Below, one piece after another: positions 54,521 through 63,844 of a DNA stretch of 64,000 nucleotides (the stretch's first letter is position 1; every line of letters begins with the position of its first letter). This stretch comes from Micromonospora haikouensis. Its GTDB lineage: Bacteria; Actinomycetota; Actinomycetes; Mycobacteriales; Micromonosporaceae. Location of the stretch: positions 1 through 64,000 of the forward strand of contig NZ_FMCW01000007.1 of assembly GCF_900091595.1 (NCBI RefSeq), written 5' to 3'. The notes below the pieces were generated by a model. That model was not told where the DNA came from. It was given only the letters and a program-made list of their open reading frames with translations, and searched no databases. A program made the translations under genes and the position numbers.

Positions 54521-55768
54521 GTGCCCGGGCACACCGACGTCGGGCACACCGACGTCGAGCGCGCCTTCCGCGCCGGCCACGGTCGCGCCGTCGCGGTGCT
54601 GATCCGCCTCCTCGGCGACATCGACCTCGCTGAGGAGGCGGTCCAGGAGGCGTTCGTCGAGGCGGCGCGGCGCTGGCCGGTCGACGGCACGCCGCCCAGC
54701 CCCGACGGCTGGATCATCACCACCGCCCGCAACCGGGCCGTCGACCGGCTGCGCCGGGAGGAGACCCGGGCGCGGCGGCACGCCGAGGCGGCCCTGCTGC
54801 ACGCCCCCGCCGAACCGCCCGAGGAGGGGCCCGTGCGCGACGACCGGCTCCGGCTGCTCTTCACCTGCTGCCACCCGGCGCTCGCCCCGGCCGCGCGGGT
54901 CGCGCTGACCCTGCGGCTGCTCGGCGGGCTGAGCACCGCCGAGATCGCCCGCGCCTTCTTGGTGCCCGAGCCCACCATGGCCCAGCGCCTGGTCCGGGCC
55001 AAGGCCAAGATCCGCGACGCCGGCATCCCGTACCGCATTCCGCGCGACGCGGACCTGCCCGACCGGCTCCGCGGGGTGCTCGCCGTGGTCTATCTGATCT
55101 TCACCGAGGGGCACACCGCCAGCGCCGGGGAGCACCTCGTCCGCGACGACCTGTGCGCCGAGGCGATCCGGCTCGGCCGGCTGCTCGTCGAGTTGATGCC
55201 CGACGAGCCCGAGACGCTCGGCCTGCTCGCCCTGATGCTGCTCACCGAGTCCCGCCGCCCCGCCCGCACGGCCCCCGACGGGGATCTGGTCCCGCTGGCG
55301 GAGCAGGACCGCAGCCGCTGGGACCACGCCCTCGTCGCCGAGGGGCACGCGCTCGTGCGCCGCTGCCTGCGCCGCGCCCGCCCCGGCCCGTACCAGCTCC
55401 AGGCCGCGATCGCCGCCGTGCACGGCGACGCGTCGAGCGCCGCCGACACCGACTGGGCCCAGATCCTCCAGTTGTACGACCACCTCGCCGCCCTCGCGCC
55501 GAGCCCCGTCGTCGCGCTGCACCGGGCGGTGGCCCTCGCGGAGGTACGCGGCCCCGCCGAGGCCCTGGCGGTCGTCGACGAACTGGGCGGCGCAGCCTCG
55601 CCGCTGCTCCGCTACCACGTCTACCACGCCGTCCGCGCCGACCTGCTGCGCCGCCTGGACCGCCCCGAGGAGTCCCAAGAGGCGTACGAGACAGCAATCG
55701 CCCACACCGCCAACACCCGCGAACGCACCCACCTCGCTCGCCGCCTGGCGGCGCTCGCACCCCCGTGA
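54521..55768 (+). CDS. ECF42-group RNA polymerase sigma factor
   Basis: 415 residues from the GTG at 54521. Region 2 is [20 protein letters not shown] then [18 protein letters not shown]. Region 4 is [20 protein letters not shown] then [22 protein letters not shown] roughly 200-residue C-terminal extension with TPR-like helices follows ([46 protein letters not shown]), the mark of ECF42, a group without an anti-sigma factor whose activity depends on that extension. It is adjacent to its usual DGPF partner. Confidence 0.92.
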   Translation: MPGHTDVGHTDVERAFRAGHGRAVAVLIRLLGDIDLAEEAVQEAFVEAARRWPVDGTPPSPDGWIITTARNRAVDRLRREETRARRHAEAALLHAPAEPPEEGPVRDDRLRLLFTCCHPALAPAARVALTLRLLGGLSTAEIARAFLVPEPTMAQRLVRAKAKIRDAGIPYRIPRDADLPDRLRGVLAVVYLIFTEGHTASAGEHLVRDDLCAEAIRLGRLLVELMPDEPETLGLLALMLLTESRRPARTAPDGDLVPLAEQDRSRWDHALVAEGHALVRRCLRRARPGPYQLQAAIAAVHGDASSAADTDWAQILQLYDHLAALAPSPVVALHRAVALAEVRGPAEALAVVDELGGAASPLLRYHVYHAVRADLLRRLDRPEESQEAYETAIAHTANTRERTHLARRLAALAPP

Positions 55769-55827
55769 TCGTCTGTCGAGAAGTGAGCCGACACGCCGAC
55801 GATCGTCTCCGAAATCAGCAGACGATC
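55767..55827. terminator. Inverted repeat after the ECF42 gene
   Basis: GATCGTCTG (55767-55775) and CAGACGATC (55819-55827) are perfect arms, with a further palindrome GACGATCGTC at 55798-55807 in the middle. It begins at the stop codon of the sigma factor gene and may end its transcript, or be a degenerate intergenic repeat. Confidence 0.45.
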
Positions 55828-55944
55828 GAGGACGCCTTACCACATCCTCGCCCCGAGCGGGCCTCGTCCACAGCGGAGCCCCTGTCCACAGCCGGCGGCC
55901 GGCGGGGTTGCGGCGCGGGGACGGCCACCGACACCGTCCATGCC

Positions 55945-56976
55945 GTGGACGAACCGCTTCGAGCGCTGCTGGACCGCCATGACGGCCTGCTCACCCGGAC
56001 GCTGGCGACCCAGGTGGTGCCCGCCTGGGTGCTGCGACACGCGGTGGACACCGGCGACCTGCTCCGCGTGCTGCCCGGCGTCTACGTCGAGTCGTGCCGG
56101 ACGCGGCCGGGTCGTGCTGGGCTCGCCGCGCCCGCGCCTGGCTCTGCTGAAGTTGCCGTGCTCCCGCCCGGCTCGGCTGGGCTGGCTGCGCCTCTGTCCC
56201 GCTCGGCTGGGCTCGCCGTGCTCCCGCCGGAACTGCGGCACCGCGCCGCCGTGGCGTACGCGCAGGGGCGGGGCGCGCTCGGCGGACCCACCGCCCTGCA
56301 CGCCTGGGGTGTGCGCCGGCAACCCGAGGACGAGGCCGTGCACCTCGACGTGCCGGCCCGGTCGGGCCTCCGCTCCCGGCCACCGCACCTGGTGCTGCAC
56401 CACCGGCACGGCTTCCGCCCCGAGCCGCCGCAGGCGGTGACCCGCCGGGGCCTGCCCGTCGTCCCGCTGGAACGGGCACTGGTCGACGCCTGGCCGCTGC
56501 TGCCGGCCGTGGACCGCCCCGCCCCGCTGATCCGCGCCGTCAACGACGGCCTGACCACCCCGGCGCGCGTCGGGGAAGCGCTCGCGGAGGCGCCCCGGCT
56601 GGCCCGCCGCGCCGCGCTGCGCGTGCTGCTGGACCGACTGTCCGTCGGCTGCCGCAGCCCACTGGAGGTGTGGGGACACGACCACGTCTTCACCGGGGCG
56701 CAGCTGCCCCGGCTGCGCCGGCAGTTCCGGGTACGGATCGAGGGGCGCACCATGTATCTCGACGTCTACGCCGAGCAGGAACGGGTCGACTTCGAGCTGG
56801 ACGGGGCGACCGCGCACGGTGACCCCCGGCAGCGGGAGATCGACCTGCGCCGCGACGCGCTGCTGGCGACCCGGGGCATCCTCGTGGTGCGCTTCGCCCA
56901 CCGCCGGCTGGTGCGCGAGCCGGCCCGGGTACGCGCCGAGGTGCTGGCCATCCTCGCCAGCCGCCGGGCGGCCTGA
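55945..56976 (+). CDS. AbiEi-like N-terminal / DUF559-like (PD-(D/E)XK) protein
   Basis: 343 residues from the GTG at 55945. The first 60 residues resemble the winged-helix start of AbiEi-type antitoxins (LRALLDRHDGLLTRTLATQV then LLRVLPGVYV). A low-complexity insert follows (about 60-95), with PGSAGLAAP and RSAGLAVLPP-type repeats. The C-terminus has a DUF559/Vsr-like nuclease pattern: YLDVYAEQERVDFELDGATA, then RQREIDLRRDALLATRGILV. Many actinobacteria carry several such proteins with no cognate toxin, and none is adjacent here. It is probably a DNA-binding protein of unknown role. Confidence 0.65.
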   Translation: MDEPLRALLDRHDGLLTRTLATQVVPAWVLRHAVDTGDLLRVLPGVYVESCRTRPGRAGLAAPAPGSAEVAVLPPGSAGLAAPLSRSAGLAVLPPELRHRAAVAYAQGRGALGGPTALHAWGVRRQPEDEAVHLDVPARSGLRSRPPHLVLHHRHGFRPEPPQAVTRRGLPVVPLERALVDAWPLLPAVDRPAPLIRAVNDGLTTPARVGEALAEAPRLARRAALRVLLDRLSVGCRSPLEVWGHDHVFTGAQLPRLRRQFRVRIEGRTMYLDVYAEQERVDFELDGATAHGDPRQREIDLRRDALLATRGILVVRFAHRRLVREPARVRAEVLAILASRRAA

Positions 56977-57051
56977 CGGGCCGGGCTGACGGGCCGGTCG
57001 GACCGGCCGGTCGGACCGGCCGGGCACAGAAGGAGGCGGGGCGGTCGGCGG

Positions 57052-57501
57052 TCAGTCGCGCAGGGTCCGCAGGATGCGGGCCAGGTGGGCCCGGTCGGCG
57101 GGGCTGAGCCCCCCGAAGAGGCGCTCGGCCTCGGCGTGCCGGGCGGCGCGGATCGCCGCGGCGACGCGTACCCCCTCGTCGGTGGGGCTGACCAGGGTGG
57201 CCCGCCGGTCGGCCGGGTCGGGGCGGCGGGCGACCAGGCCGCGCTCCTGGAGGCCGTCGACGACCTCGGTGGCGGAGCGCGGCGCGATGCGCAGGTGCTC
57301 GGCGAGCGCGCTGAGCCGCAGCGCGCCGTGCCGGGTGAGGACGCCCAGCGCCCGCGCCTGCCCGGGGTTGACCTGCCACGGTTCGAGGGTCTGCCGGGAC
57401 AGGTGGCGCAGCCGGCGGGCGACGGCCCAGAAGCTCTCGGCCAGGCCCTCCTCGTCGGCGCTCACCGCAGTGGCGGGGCTCACCGGGATGTCGGCGCTCA
57501 C
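57052..57501 (-). CDS. MarR-family transcriptional regulator
   Basis: 149 residues from the GTG at 57501; a second GTG with the same following codons (GTGAGCGCCGAC) lies 12 codons on and could be used. There is no ribosome site, so the mRNA may be leaderless. The winged helix reads QARALGVLTRHGALRLSALA, EHLRIAPRSATEVVDGLQE, then RGLVARRPDPADRRATLVS. It is divergent from an ABC exporter gene across an obvious dyad, the classic layout of a MarR repressor and the drug exporter it controls. Confidence 0.9.
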   Translation of the reverse strand: MSADIPVSPATAVSADEEGLAESFWAVARRLRHLSRQTLEPWQVNPGQARALGVLTRHGALRLSALAEHLRIAPRSATEVVDGLQERGLVARRPDPADRRATLVSPTDEGVRVAAAIRAARHAEAERLFGGLSPADRAHLARILRTLRD

Positions 57502-57519
57502 CGGAATACGGTAGCAGAG

Positions 57520-57558
57520 AATGCTGTTGCTCCCTCATGATGAGGTAACCTCAGCATT
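57520..57558. promoter_or_regulatory. Nested dyad operator between MarR and ABC exporter genes
   Basis: AATGCTG (57520-57526) pairs with CAGCATT (57552-57558). Inside are the smaller palindromes CTCAT-G-ATGAG (57534-57544) and TGAGGT-A-ACCTCA (57541-57553). The element lies 18 bases before the MarR start and 22 before the exporter start, the right place to repress both. Confidence 0.7.
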
Positions 57559-57580
57559 GTTCCCGACGAAGGGCGGTCCC

Positions 57581-59380
57581 TTGGACACACCCACCACCCA
57601 CCGCGAGGGCCGGGGCGGCCCCCGCACCGTCAGCCCCGCCGAGAAGGCCCAGGCCCGCCAGGTGCCGCTGCGCCGGGTCGGCCGGCTCTTCGCCCCGTAC
57701 CGCTGGCAGCTCGCCACCGTCACCGCGATCATCGTGGTCTCCTCGATCGTCGCCATGGCCTCGCCGTTCCTGCTGCGTGCCGTGATCGACCGGGCCCTGC
57801 CCGAGCGCGACCTGCCCCTGTTGTCCCGGCTGGTCCTCGGCATGGTCGCCGTCGCCGTCGTGACCGCCGCCCTCGGCGTGGTCCAGACGTGGCTCTCCAC
57901 CCGCGTCGGCCAGCAGGTCATGCACCGGCTGCGCACCGACGTCTTCGCCCACCTGCACCGGCAGTCCATCGCGTTCTTCACCCGCACCCGCACCGGCGAG
58001 GTGCAGTCCCGCATCACCAACGACATCGGCGGCATGCAGACGGTGGTCACCTCCACCGCCACCTCGATCGCGTCGAACCTCACCACCGTCGTCGCCACTG
58101 CCGTGGCCATGGTGGCGCTGTCCTGGCGGCTGTCGCTGATCTCCCTGGTCGTGCTGCCGCCGTCGATCTGGCTCACCCGCCGGGTCGCCCGGATGCGGCG
58201 CGAGATCACCGCCCAGCGGCAGCGCGAGCTGGCCGACCTCAACGTCACCATCGAGGAGGGGCTGTCGATCAGCGGCGTGCAGCTCAGCAAGACCCTCGGC
58301 GCGGGCGGCGCGCTCGTCGACCGGTTCGCCGCCTCCTCGGCCCGCCTCGTCGACCTGGAACTGCGCTCCGACCTCGCCGGCCGCTGGCGGATGGCCTCGA
58401 TGAGCGTCATCTTCGCCGCCATCCCCGCGTTCATCTATCTCGGCGCGGGCCTGCCCGGGGCCGCCGGCACGCTCAGCATCGGCACGCTGGTCGCGTTCAC
58501 CGCCCTGCAGGGCGGGCTGTTCCGGCCGCTCATGGGCCTGCTCGACGTGGGCGTCTCGGTCACCGCGTCGATGGCGCTGTTCGCCCGGATCTTCGAGTAT
58601 CTCGACCTGCCCGTCGAGGTCGACGACCCCGCCGACCCGGTCGACATCGACCCGCGCCGGGTGCGCGGCCACGTGCGGATCGAGGGCGTCACGTTCACCT
58701 ACCCGGGCAGCGACACCGCCGCCCTCGCCGGGATCACCCTCGACGTGCCGGCCGGCACCGGCCTGGCCGTCGTCGGGCACACCGGCTCCGGCAAGAGCAC
58801 CCTTGCCGCCCTGGTCAGCCGCCTGCACGACCCGACCGCCGGCCGGGTCACCATCGACGGCGTCGACCTGCGCGACCTGCGGCTGACCGACCTGGCCGCC
58901 GTCGTGGGCGTGGTCAGCCAGGAGACCTACCTGCTGCACACCACCGTGCGGGAAAACCTGCGGTACGCCCGGCCGGACGCCACCGACGCCGAGATCGAGG
59001 ACGCGGCCCGCGCCGCGCAGATCCACGATCTCATCGCCGCCCTCCCCGACGGGTACGACACCATGGTCGGCTCGCGCGGCCACCGGTTCTCCGGCGGGGA
59101 GAAGCAGCGCCTCGCCATCGCCCGCACCCTCCTGCGCGACCCCCGGGTGCTCATCCTCGACGAGGCCACCAGCGCGCTGGACACCGAGACGGAGCGCGCG
59201 GTGCAGCGGGCGTTCGACGAACTGGCCCGGGGACGCACCACGATCACGATCGCCCACCGGCTGTCCACCGTGCGCGACGCCGACCAGATCGCCGTGCTCG
59301 ACCACGGCCGCATCGTCGAGTCCGGCACCCACGCCAGCCTGCTCGACCGCGCCGGCCGCTACGCCACCCTCGCCGCCTGA
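57581..59380 (+). CDS. ABC multidrug-type exporter (permease + ATPase)
   Basis: 599 residues with TTG 57581 as start, preceded by AAGGGCGG; an in-frame ATG at 57521 lies inside the MarR operator and has no ribosome site. Type I exporter helices occupy residues about 45-330. The ATPase half has Walker [21 protein letters not shown], a Q-loop in [20 protein letters not shown], signature [16 protein letters not shown], Walker [13 protein letters not shown] and H-loop [10 protein letters not shown], all canonical. It probably exports a lipid or drug as a homodimer and is regulated by the divergent MarR gene. Confidence 0.9.
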   Translation: MDTPTTHREGRGGPRTVSPAEKAQARQVPLRRVGRLFAPYRWQLATVTAIIVVSSIVAMASPFLLRAVIDRALPERDLPLLSRLVLGMVAVAVVTAALGVVQTWLSTRVGQQVMHRLRTDVFAHLHRQSIAFFTRTRTGEVQSRITNDIGGMQTVVTSTATSIASNLTTVVATAVAMVALSWRLSLISLVVLPPSIWLTRRVARMRREITAQRQRELADLNVTIEEGLSISGVQLSKTLGAGGALVDRFAASSARLVDLELRSDLAGRWRMASMSVIFAAIPAFIYLGAGLPGAAGTLSIGTLVAFTALQGGLFRPLMGLLDVGVSVTASMALFARIFEYLDLPVEVDDPADPVDIDPRRVRGHVRIEGVTFTYPGSDTAALAGITLDVPAGTGLAVVGHTGSGKSTLAALVSRLHDPTAGRVTIDGVDLRDLRLTDLAAVVGVVSQETYLLHTTVRENLRYARPDATDAEIEDAARAAQIHDLIAALPDGYDTMVGSRGHRFSGGEKQRLAIARTLLRDPRVLILDEATSALDTETERAVQRAFDELARGRTTITIAHRLSTVRDADQIAVLDHGRIVESGTHASLLDRAGRYATLAA

Positions 59381-59423
59381 CCCCCGACCCCCCTTCCCTC
59401 CCGTCCGCCCCACGTTCGCGCCG

Positions 59424-59481
59424 GTGATCAAGAGAAGAGCGTCAGATTTGATCTCGACGATGGCGCAAACCTCTTGGTCAC
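59424..59481. repeat. Dispersed palindromic repeat, copy 3
   Basis: The left arm (59424-59444) begins GTGATCAAGAGAAGAGC and the right arm (59461-59481) is TGGCGCAAACC..TTGGTCAC, two bases different from the other copies. The loop GATTTGATCTCGACGA is close to copy 2. It follows the ABC exporter gene by 43 bases and precedes a gene on the same strand. Confidence 0.85.
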
Positions 59482-59680
59482 CAGGGGTGGGCAGAACGCG
59501 GGGCCGGGCGATCGCGGGTGGGATCGGGAAGTTGACAGTTCCGGTGGGGACCTCGATCACCGCCTACCATCGAGCGACCGGTTTCACTGTTCGTTGTGCG
59601 GCACGACGGGGTGTTCCTTTCCGGCGAGGCGGCGGGACCGACGATTTCGCGGATTCTTCGGCGGCTTCGGGGCGGGGGAC

Positions 59681-62386
59681 ATGACCGAGGAGAGGGTGCC
59701 CGAGCAGGGCCGGCGGGCGTACGCCGAATTCCACCGGCTGGTGGAGCTGATCGAGTCGATGGTGCTGCGGCCCGCGCGGCGCGGCTGGCGGCTGCCGCTG
59801 CTGTGCCTGGTGTCCCGGCCCGGCACGCCGTCGCCGCTGGCCATGCTGGCGCACGTGTTCGCCGCAGAGGAGCGGCGGGTGCCGCACGTCCGCCTCGACG
59901 CCACCGGCCGGGACGTGCGCGCGCTGCTGCACGAGGCGTACACGGGGCTCGTCGCCGGGAACTTCGGCGGCGCGGACCGGCTGGCGTTCCGCCACTACGC
60001 GCTGGCCGACGGGCTCATGCAGGTGAACCTGACCGGCGTGGCGACCAACCGGCGACGCCAGGAGCTGATCCGGCAACTGCGCGAGCGGATCTCGCAGCGG
60101 GCGGCCTCGGACGGGCAGCAGGCCCCGCCGGACCCGGGCGGTTGGCTCGGGGTGCTGCTGTGGTTCACCCTGCGGGTCCTGCCCCGCCTGATGTTCTGGC
60201 TGCTGACCAAGGGCTGGCTGTTCGGGGCGGGCCGCCGGTTCCGCTGGTTCCTGCGCCAGCAGTATCTCGCCCCCGAGCTCGCGGCCGGCGACTTCGTCGC
60301 GTTCGCCAGCCGGCTCACCGTCCCGTCCCGCCAGACGGAGGACCAGGAGCAGATCGACCTGCTGCTCGTGCACGCGTTCCTGCAGGACCTGCGCGTGGAG
60401 TACCGCCGCCGGCCGTGGCGGCTCAAGCCGTGGCGGCGCACCTCCTGCCCGGTGCTCCTGCTCGACGGCCTCGCCCCGGGCAACGGCGGGTACGCCCTGG
60501 TCAGGCTCATCAACGCGGTGCGCGACGAGACGGGCCGCTCGGATCCCCTGCTGGTCATCGCGAACGGCCACGACGTGCCGCCGGACGGGCTGTCGCCCAC
60601 CGACCCGGCCGTCGCCGGCCAGCTCGTGCCGCTGGACGGGGTGGAGGGGGCGTACCGGGCGTGGCGCAGCGGCCTGGCGCGGGCCCGGCGGGCGCGGGAG
60701 GACAACGCCTGGTATCTCCAGGTGGAGGTCCCTGCGGCCGACCTCACCCCGTTCCGCAACCGGCTGTCCCGGATCGTGCCGCCCCGCCCGCCGTGGCTGG
60801 CCCGGCCGGTCGCCCTCGTGGCGCTCGTCGCGGTCGTGCTGACCACCTTCGGCGTGTGGCAGATCCCCGGGCAGGTGCAGCGGTGGCGGGCGGACTGCGA
60901 GTGGCCGCCGTCGGCCACGGGTGGGCTGGTGCACACGGCGGTCCGCGACGGCCAGTGCATCGGCTACAGCGACAACGGGCGGCAGCTCTTCAGCCGCGAC
61001 GCGTCCCTGCTCGCCGTGCAGCGGCAGATCTTCGACCAGAACCGGGAGGTCGAGGCGGCGTGGGCCGTCCGCCGGGACCGGCCCCGGGTCACCCTGGTCT
61101 ACTTCGGGTCGCTGACCAAGCCCGACGCGCTGCCCGGGGAGGAGACGTTCGCCGGGGAGCGGGAGGAGTTGCAGGGCATGGCGGCGGCGCAGCGCCGCGC
61201 GTACCTGGAGGCCAACGACGACCGGGCCAACCCGTACCTGCGGATCGTGGTCGCCAACGCGGGCCAGGAGATGCGGTACGCCGCCGACGTGGTGCGGATG
61301 CTGGCCGACCTGGCCCGCGACGAGCCGACGGTGCTCGGCGTGGTCGGGCTGGTGGAGAGCCGCAAGGCGGTGCAGGACGCGATCAAGGCGCTGGGCGACC
61401 TCAATCTGCCCGTCCTCGCGCCGACCCTGTCGGCCGACCGGATCGCCGACGCCTCCAGCCGCTACCTGCAGATCTCCGCGCCGAACATCGACGAGGCGAC
61501 CCTCGTGCACGACCACGTCACCGAGGTGCTGAAGAAGAAGCGGATCTTCAACTTCTACACGTACGGCAACGTCGACCCGGACGAGGGCGCGCGCGGCGAC
61601 CTGTACGTCAACACGCTGCGCGACGGGCTGCGGTCCCGCTTCGGCGGCGACGCCTACCAGGAGACGTACTGGCGGCAGGGGGTCGACCTGACCCCGGTCT
61701 GCGCCGACCGCTTCGGCGACGGCGTGGTCTTCTTCGGCGGGCGCTACACCGAGTTCGGCGCGTTCGCCGCCCGGCTGGCCGAGAACTGCAGCGGCCGGGT
61801 GCCGCTGCTCATCGGCGACGACTCGGTCAACCGCTACCTGGCGAACACCGCCGCCCGCCGGCCCGCGCCGGACAACCTGCCTTTGGCGTACGTGGTCAAG
61901 GGCGAGCTGGCCTACTGCAACCGGGTCATCGGGGCGACCGACATCGAGCGCAAGCTCTTCCTCACCGACGTGCGGACGGTGCTGTCGCTGTGCCAGTCCA
62001 ACTCGCCCATCGGGGAGCGGGTCGGGCTGGCCTACGACGCGACCCGGCTGCACCTGCGGGCGGTGCGCACCATCGCCGGCAACCTCTCCGCCCCCGCCGG
62101 CCGCGAGTGGAACCCCCGGGAGGTCACCCCCACGACGGTGTACGTCACCATCCGCGACGTCGCCGACCCCGCGTACCGGGGGGTGACCGGGCTGATCCGG
62201 TTCGACGCCAACGGCATCGCGGTCGGCAAGCGGCTCACGTTGCTCTGCGTGCCCAACATCCGCAGGGCGTTCGACTCGCCGTCGGACGTGCCGAGGGAGA
62301 TCGACCGGTACCCGATCGACCCGGCGGAGAACAAGCTGTACGGCACCCCGCCACCCGACCGCCGGCCGTGCACCGCGCAGGGGTGA
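59681..62386 (+). CDS. Membrane protein joining a degenerate NTPase-like half to a periplasmic-binding-protein-like half
   Basis: 901 residues from the ATG at 59681. The N-terminal 370 residues look like a P-loop NTPase that has lost its Walker A ([20 protein letters not shown], no GK[ST]) but keeps a Walker-B-like strand ([19 protein letters not shown]) and a following [11 protein letters not shown] hydrophobic stretch near residues 150-180 ([20 protein letters not shown]) may dip into the membrane. A firm membrane helix is at about 373-393 ([20 protein letters not shown]). The rest resembles type I periplasmic-binding/receptor folds: [80 protein letters not shown] read it as an outside sensor joined to an inside scaffold. 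Confidence 0.7.
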   Translation: MTEERVPEQGRRAYAEFHRLVELIESMVLRPARRGWRLPLLCLVSRPGTPSPLAMLAHVFAAEERRVPHVRLDATGRDVRALLHEAYTGLVAGNFGGADRLAFRHYALADGLMQVNLTGVATNRRRQELIRQLRERISQRAASDGQQAPPDPGGWLGVLLWFTLRVLPRLMFWLLTKGWLFGAGRRFRWFLRQQYLAPELAAGDFVAFASRLTVPSRQTEDQEQIDLLLVHAFLQDLRVEYRRRPWRLKPWRRTSCPVLLLDGLAPGNGGYALVRLINAVRDETGRSDPLLVIANGHDVPPDGLSPTDPAVAGQLVPLDGVEGAYRAWRSGLARARRAREDNAWYLQVEVPAADLTPFRNRLSRIVPPRPPWLARPVALVALVAVVLTTFGVWQIPGQVQRWRADCEWPPSATGGLVHTAVRDGQCIGYSDNGRQLFSRDASLLAVQRQIFDQNREVEAAWAVRRDRPRVTLVYFGSLTKPDALPGEETFAGEREELQGMAAAQRRAYLEANDDRANPYLRIVVANAGQEMRYAADVVRMLADLARDEPTVLGVVGLVESRKAVQDAIKALGDLNLPVLAPTLSADRIADASSRYLQISAPNIDEATLVHDHVTEVLKKKRIFNFYTYGNVDPDEGARGDLYVNTLRDGLRSRFGGDAYQETYWRQGVDLTPVCADRFGDGVVFFGGRYTEFGAFAARLAENCSGRVPLLIGDDSVNRYLANTAARRPAPDNLPLAYVVKGELAYCNRVIGATDIERKLFLTDVRTVLSLCQSNSPIGERVGLAYDATRLHLRAVRTIAGNLSAPAGREWNPREVTPTTVYVTIRDVADPAYRGVTGLIRFDANGIAVGKRLTLLCVPNIRRAFDSPSDVPREIDRYPIDPAENKLYGTPPPDRRPCTAQG

Positions 62387-62392
62387 GCGTGG

Positions 62393-62956
62393 CTACCGCC
62401 GCGCCCACTGCTCGTTGGTGATCTCGTAGAGCACGCCGCCGTGCTCGGCGCCCTCGATCATCGCCATGTCGTCGGGGACGGGGGTGGTCTCCGTGAGCGT
62501 CATGCCGAGCTTCTCCATGATGTTGCGCGAGGCCCGGTTGACGGTCATCGTCTCCGCCCAGACCCTGCGCACGCCGAGTTCCGTGAACGCCTTGCCCAGC
62601 AGGGCCCGCGAGCCCTCGGTGGCGTAGCCGTTGCCCCAGGCCGCCCGCCGCAGGCGGTAGCCGAGCTCGACCTCGTCCAGCGGGCCCTGCGGTGCGGGGC
62701 GCAGGATGAACCAGCCGACGAACGCGCCGCCGGCCTTCTCGTGCGCGGCGAACAGCCCGAGGTTGCCGTTCCACTTCTGGTAGCCGGCGAGGATGTTCGG
62801 CAGGTAGCGCTCGCGGACGATCTCCGGCGGGGTCGGTTCGCCGCCGCTGAGGTAGCGCATCACCTGCGGGTCGCTGTCCAGCTCGATCAGCAGGTCCGCG
62901 TCGTCGGCGGTGAAGTGGCGCAGCGTCAGGCGCTCGGTGTCCAGATAGGTGTCCAC
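62393..62956 (-). CDS. GNAT-family N-acetyltransferase (RimJ-like)
   Basis: 187 residues from the GTG at 62956; no ribosome site is visible. RimJ/RimL features: YLDTERLTLRHFTADDADLL at the start, LGYRLRRAAWGNGYATEGSR for the acetyl-CoA loop (Q/RxxGxG/A as RRAAWGNGYA), VNRASRNIMEKLGMTLTETT at the end. It would acetylate an amine of a protein N-terminus or small molecule. It converges with the membrane protein gene, whose stop is six bases away. Confidence 0.88.
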   Translation of the reverse strand: MDTYLDTERLTLRHFTADDADLLIELDSDPQVMRYLSGGEPTPPEIVRERYLPNILAGYQKWNGNLGLFAAHEKAGGAFVGWFILRPAPQGPLDEVELGYRLRRAAWGNGYATEGSRALLGKAFTELGVRRVWAETMTVNRASRNIMEKLGMTLTETTPVPDDMAMIEGAEHGGVLYEITNEQWARR

Positions 62957-63069
62957 GCGGTGATCGTGCCCGAGTCGCGGCGGGCAGCCCAACGGGTTTT
63001 CCCGACGCCGCCCTCTCACCTCCGCCGCCCGGAGACCCGACCGGCTCGCGAGGGGGTCGACGCGGACCG

Positions 63070-63333
63070 CTACGCGGGGCGTGACGACGAGCCACGCGGG
63101 ACGGCCGCCGTCGCCGGGGCCGCAGGCCGGAGCCCGGCGAGCTGGACGTAGATCTCGCGCTTGGCGGTGGCCAGGCCGCGCTGGTCGAGGACGTAGCCGG
63201 CGAGCCAGATCCAGCCGTGGTAGGTCGGCAGGTCGGGCACCGACACGACGCGGAAGGTGACGGCCCGGTCCCCGGCGAACTGCACCGAGGCTCGGCCGTC
63301 GACGGTCAGCAGGTCACCGGGGGCCGGGCGCAC
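63070..63333 (-). CDS. Small hypothetical protein
   Basis: 87 residues from the GTG at 63333, two bases after the stop of the DivIVA-like gene, so probably co-translated. It looks like one small beta barrel: DLLTVDGRASVQFAGDRAVT, then FRVVSVPDLPTYHGWIWLAG and YVLDQRGLATAKREIYVQLA. The last 15 residues are Ala/Pro-rich. I recognise no family. Gene pairs of this kind often lie beside GntR repressors at the edges of actinomycete integrative elements, which is suggestive only. Confidence 0.6.
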   Translation of the reverse strand: MRPAPGDLLTVDGRASVQFAGDRAVTFRVVSVPDLPTYHGWIWLAGYVLDQRGLATAKREIYVQLAGLRPAAPATAAVPRGSSSRPA

Positions 63334-63335
63334 CG

Positions 63336-63629
63336 CTACCAGTGACCCCGGTTGGGCCGGGCGTCGTCCGGCGGGACGCACTCCCGGGCGTGTATGACCT
63401 GCCAGTCGCGCAGCGCCCGTTTCAGCCGGTCGTTCTCCTGGGTCAGCAGCCGCACGTCCTCGTGCAGCCCGGCCAGCTCGTCGGCCAGCCGGGTCTGGAA
63501 CTCGCGCACCTGGTCGGCGTCGACGCCCCGCCGACGCGGGTCGAACGCCCAGGTACGCACCTCGTGCGGGGTCAGCCGGTCGGGCCGGCCCGTTCCGTAG
63601 AGCCGGCCGCCTCGATACACGTGGGCCAC
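63336..63629 (-). CDS. DivIVA-domain-like coiled-coil protein
   Basis: 97 residues from the GTG at 63629, which has AAAGGA five bases upstream. LTPHEVRTWAFDPRRRGVDA then DQVREFQTRLADELAGLHED follows the DivIVA start (VRxxxFxxxRRGYDxxxVxxF), and VRLLTQENDRLKRALRDWQ is its coiled coil. It is far shorter than Wag31-type DivIVA and has no second coiled-coil block, so it is probably an accessory protein carrying the domain. It shares an operon with the next small gene and faces the GntR gene across a palindrome. Confidence 0.72.
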   Translation of the reverse strand: MAHVYRGGRLYGTGRPDRLTPHEVRTWAFDPRRRGVDADQVREFQTRLADELAGLHEDVRLLTQENDRLKRALRDWQVIHARECVPPDDARPNRGHW

Positions 63630-63758
63630 GACGGTCCTTTCCGGGGCAGGGGGGCGGGCGAGGGCCGTGCGATGGGCCGGGGCGGGCGTGCACACCCGCC
63701 CCGACCAGGGAGAGAGCCGATCTCGTTGCCACGCGAGGAGCGGCCCGGCACCAACACT

Positions 63759-63773
63759 AACGGCTTAGCCGTT
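63759..63773. promoter_or_regulatory. Perfect palindrome AACGGC-TTA-GCCGTT between the DivIVA-like and GntR genes
   Basis: AACGGC (63759-63764) and GCCGTT (63768-63773) are perfect arms around TTA, followed by TAAGTCAACCA in an AT-richer patch. It is 130 bases before the DivIVA-like start and 71 before the GntR start. It is a strong candidate operator for the GntR repressor, controlling both directions. Confidence 0.65.
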
Positions 63774-63844
63774 TAAGTCAACCACTGGCTGTTGTCGTTT
63801 CTGGGCGCTTCGTGATCGAATTGGCGAGCCACGCAAGGAGCGCC

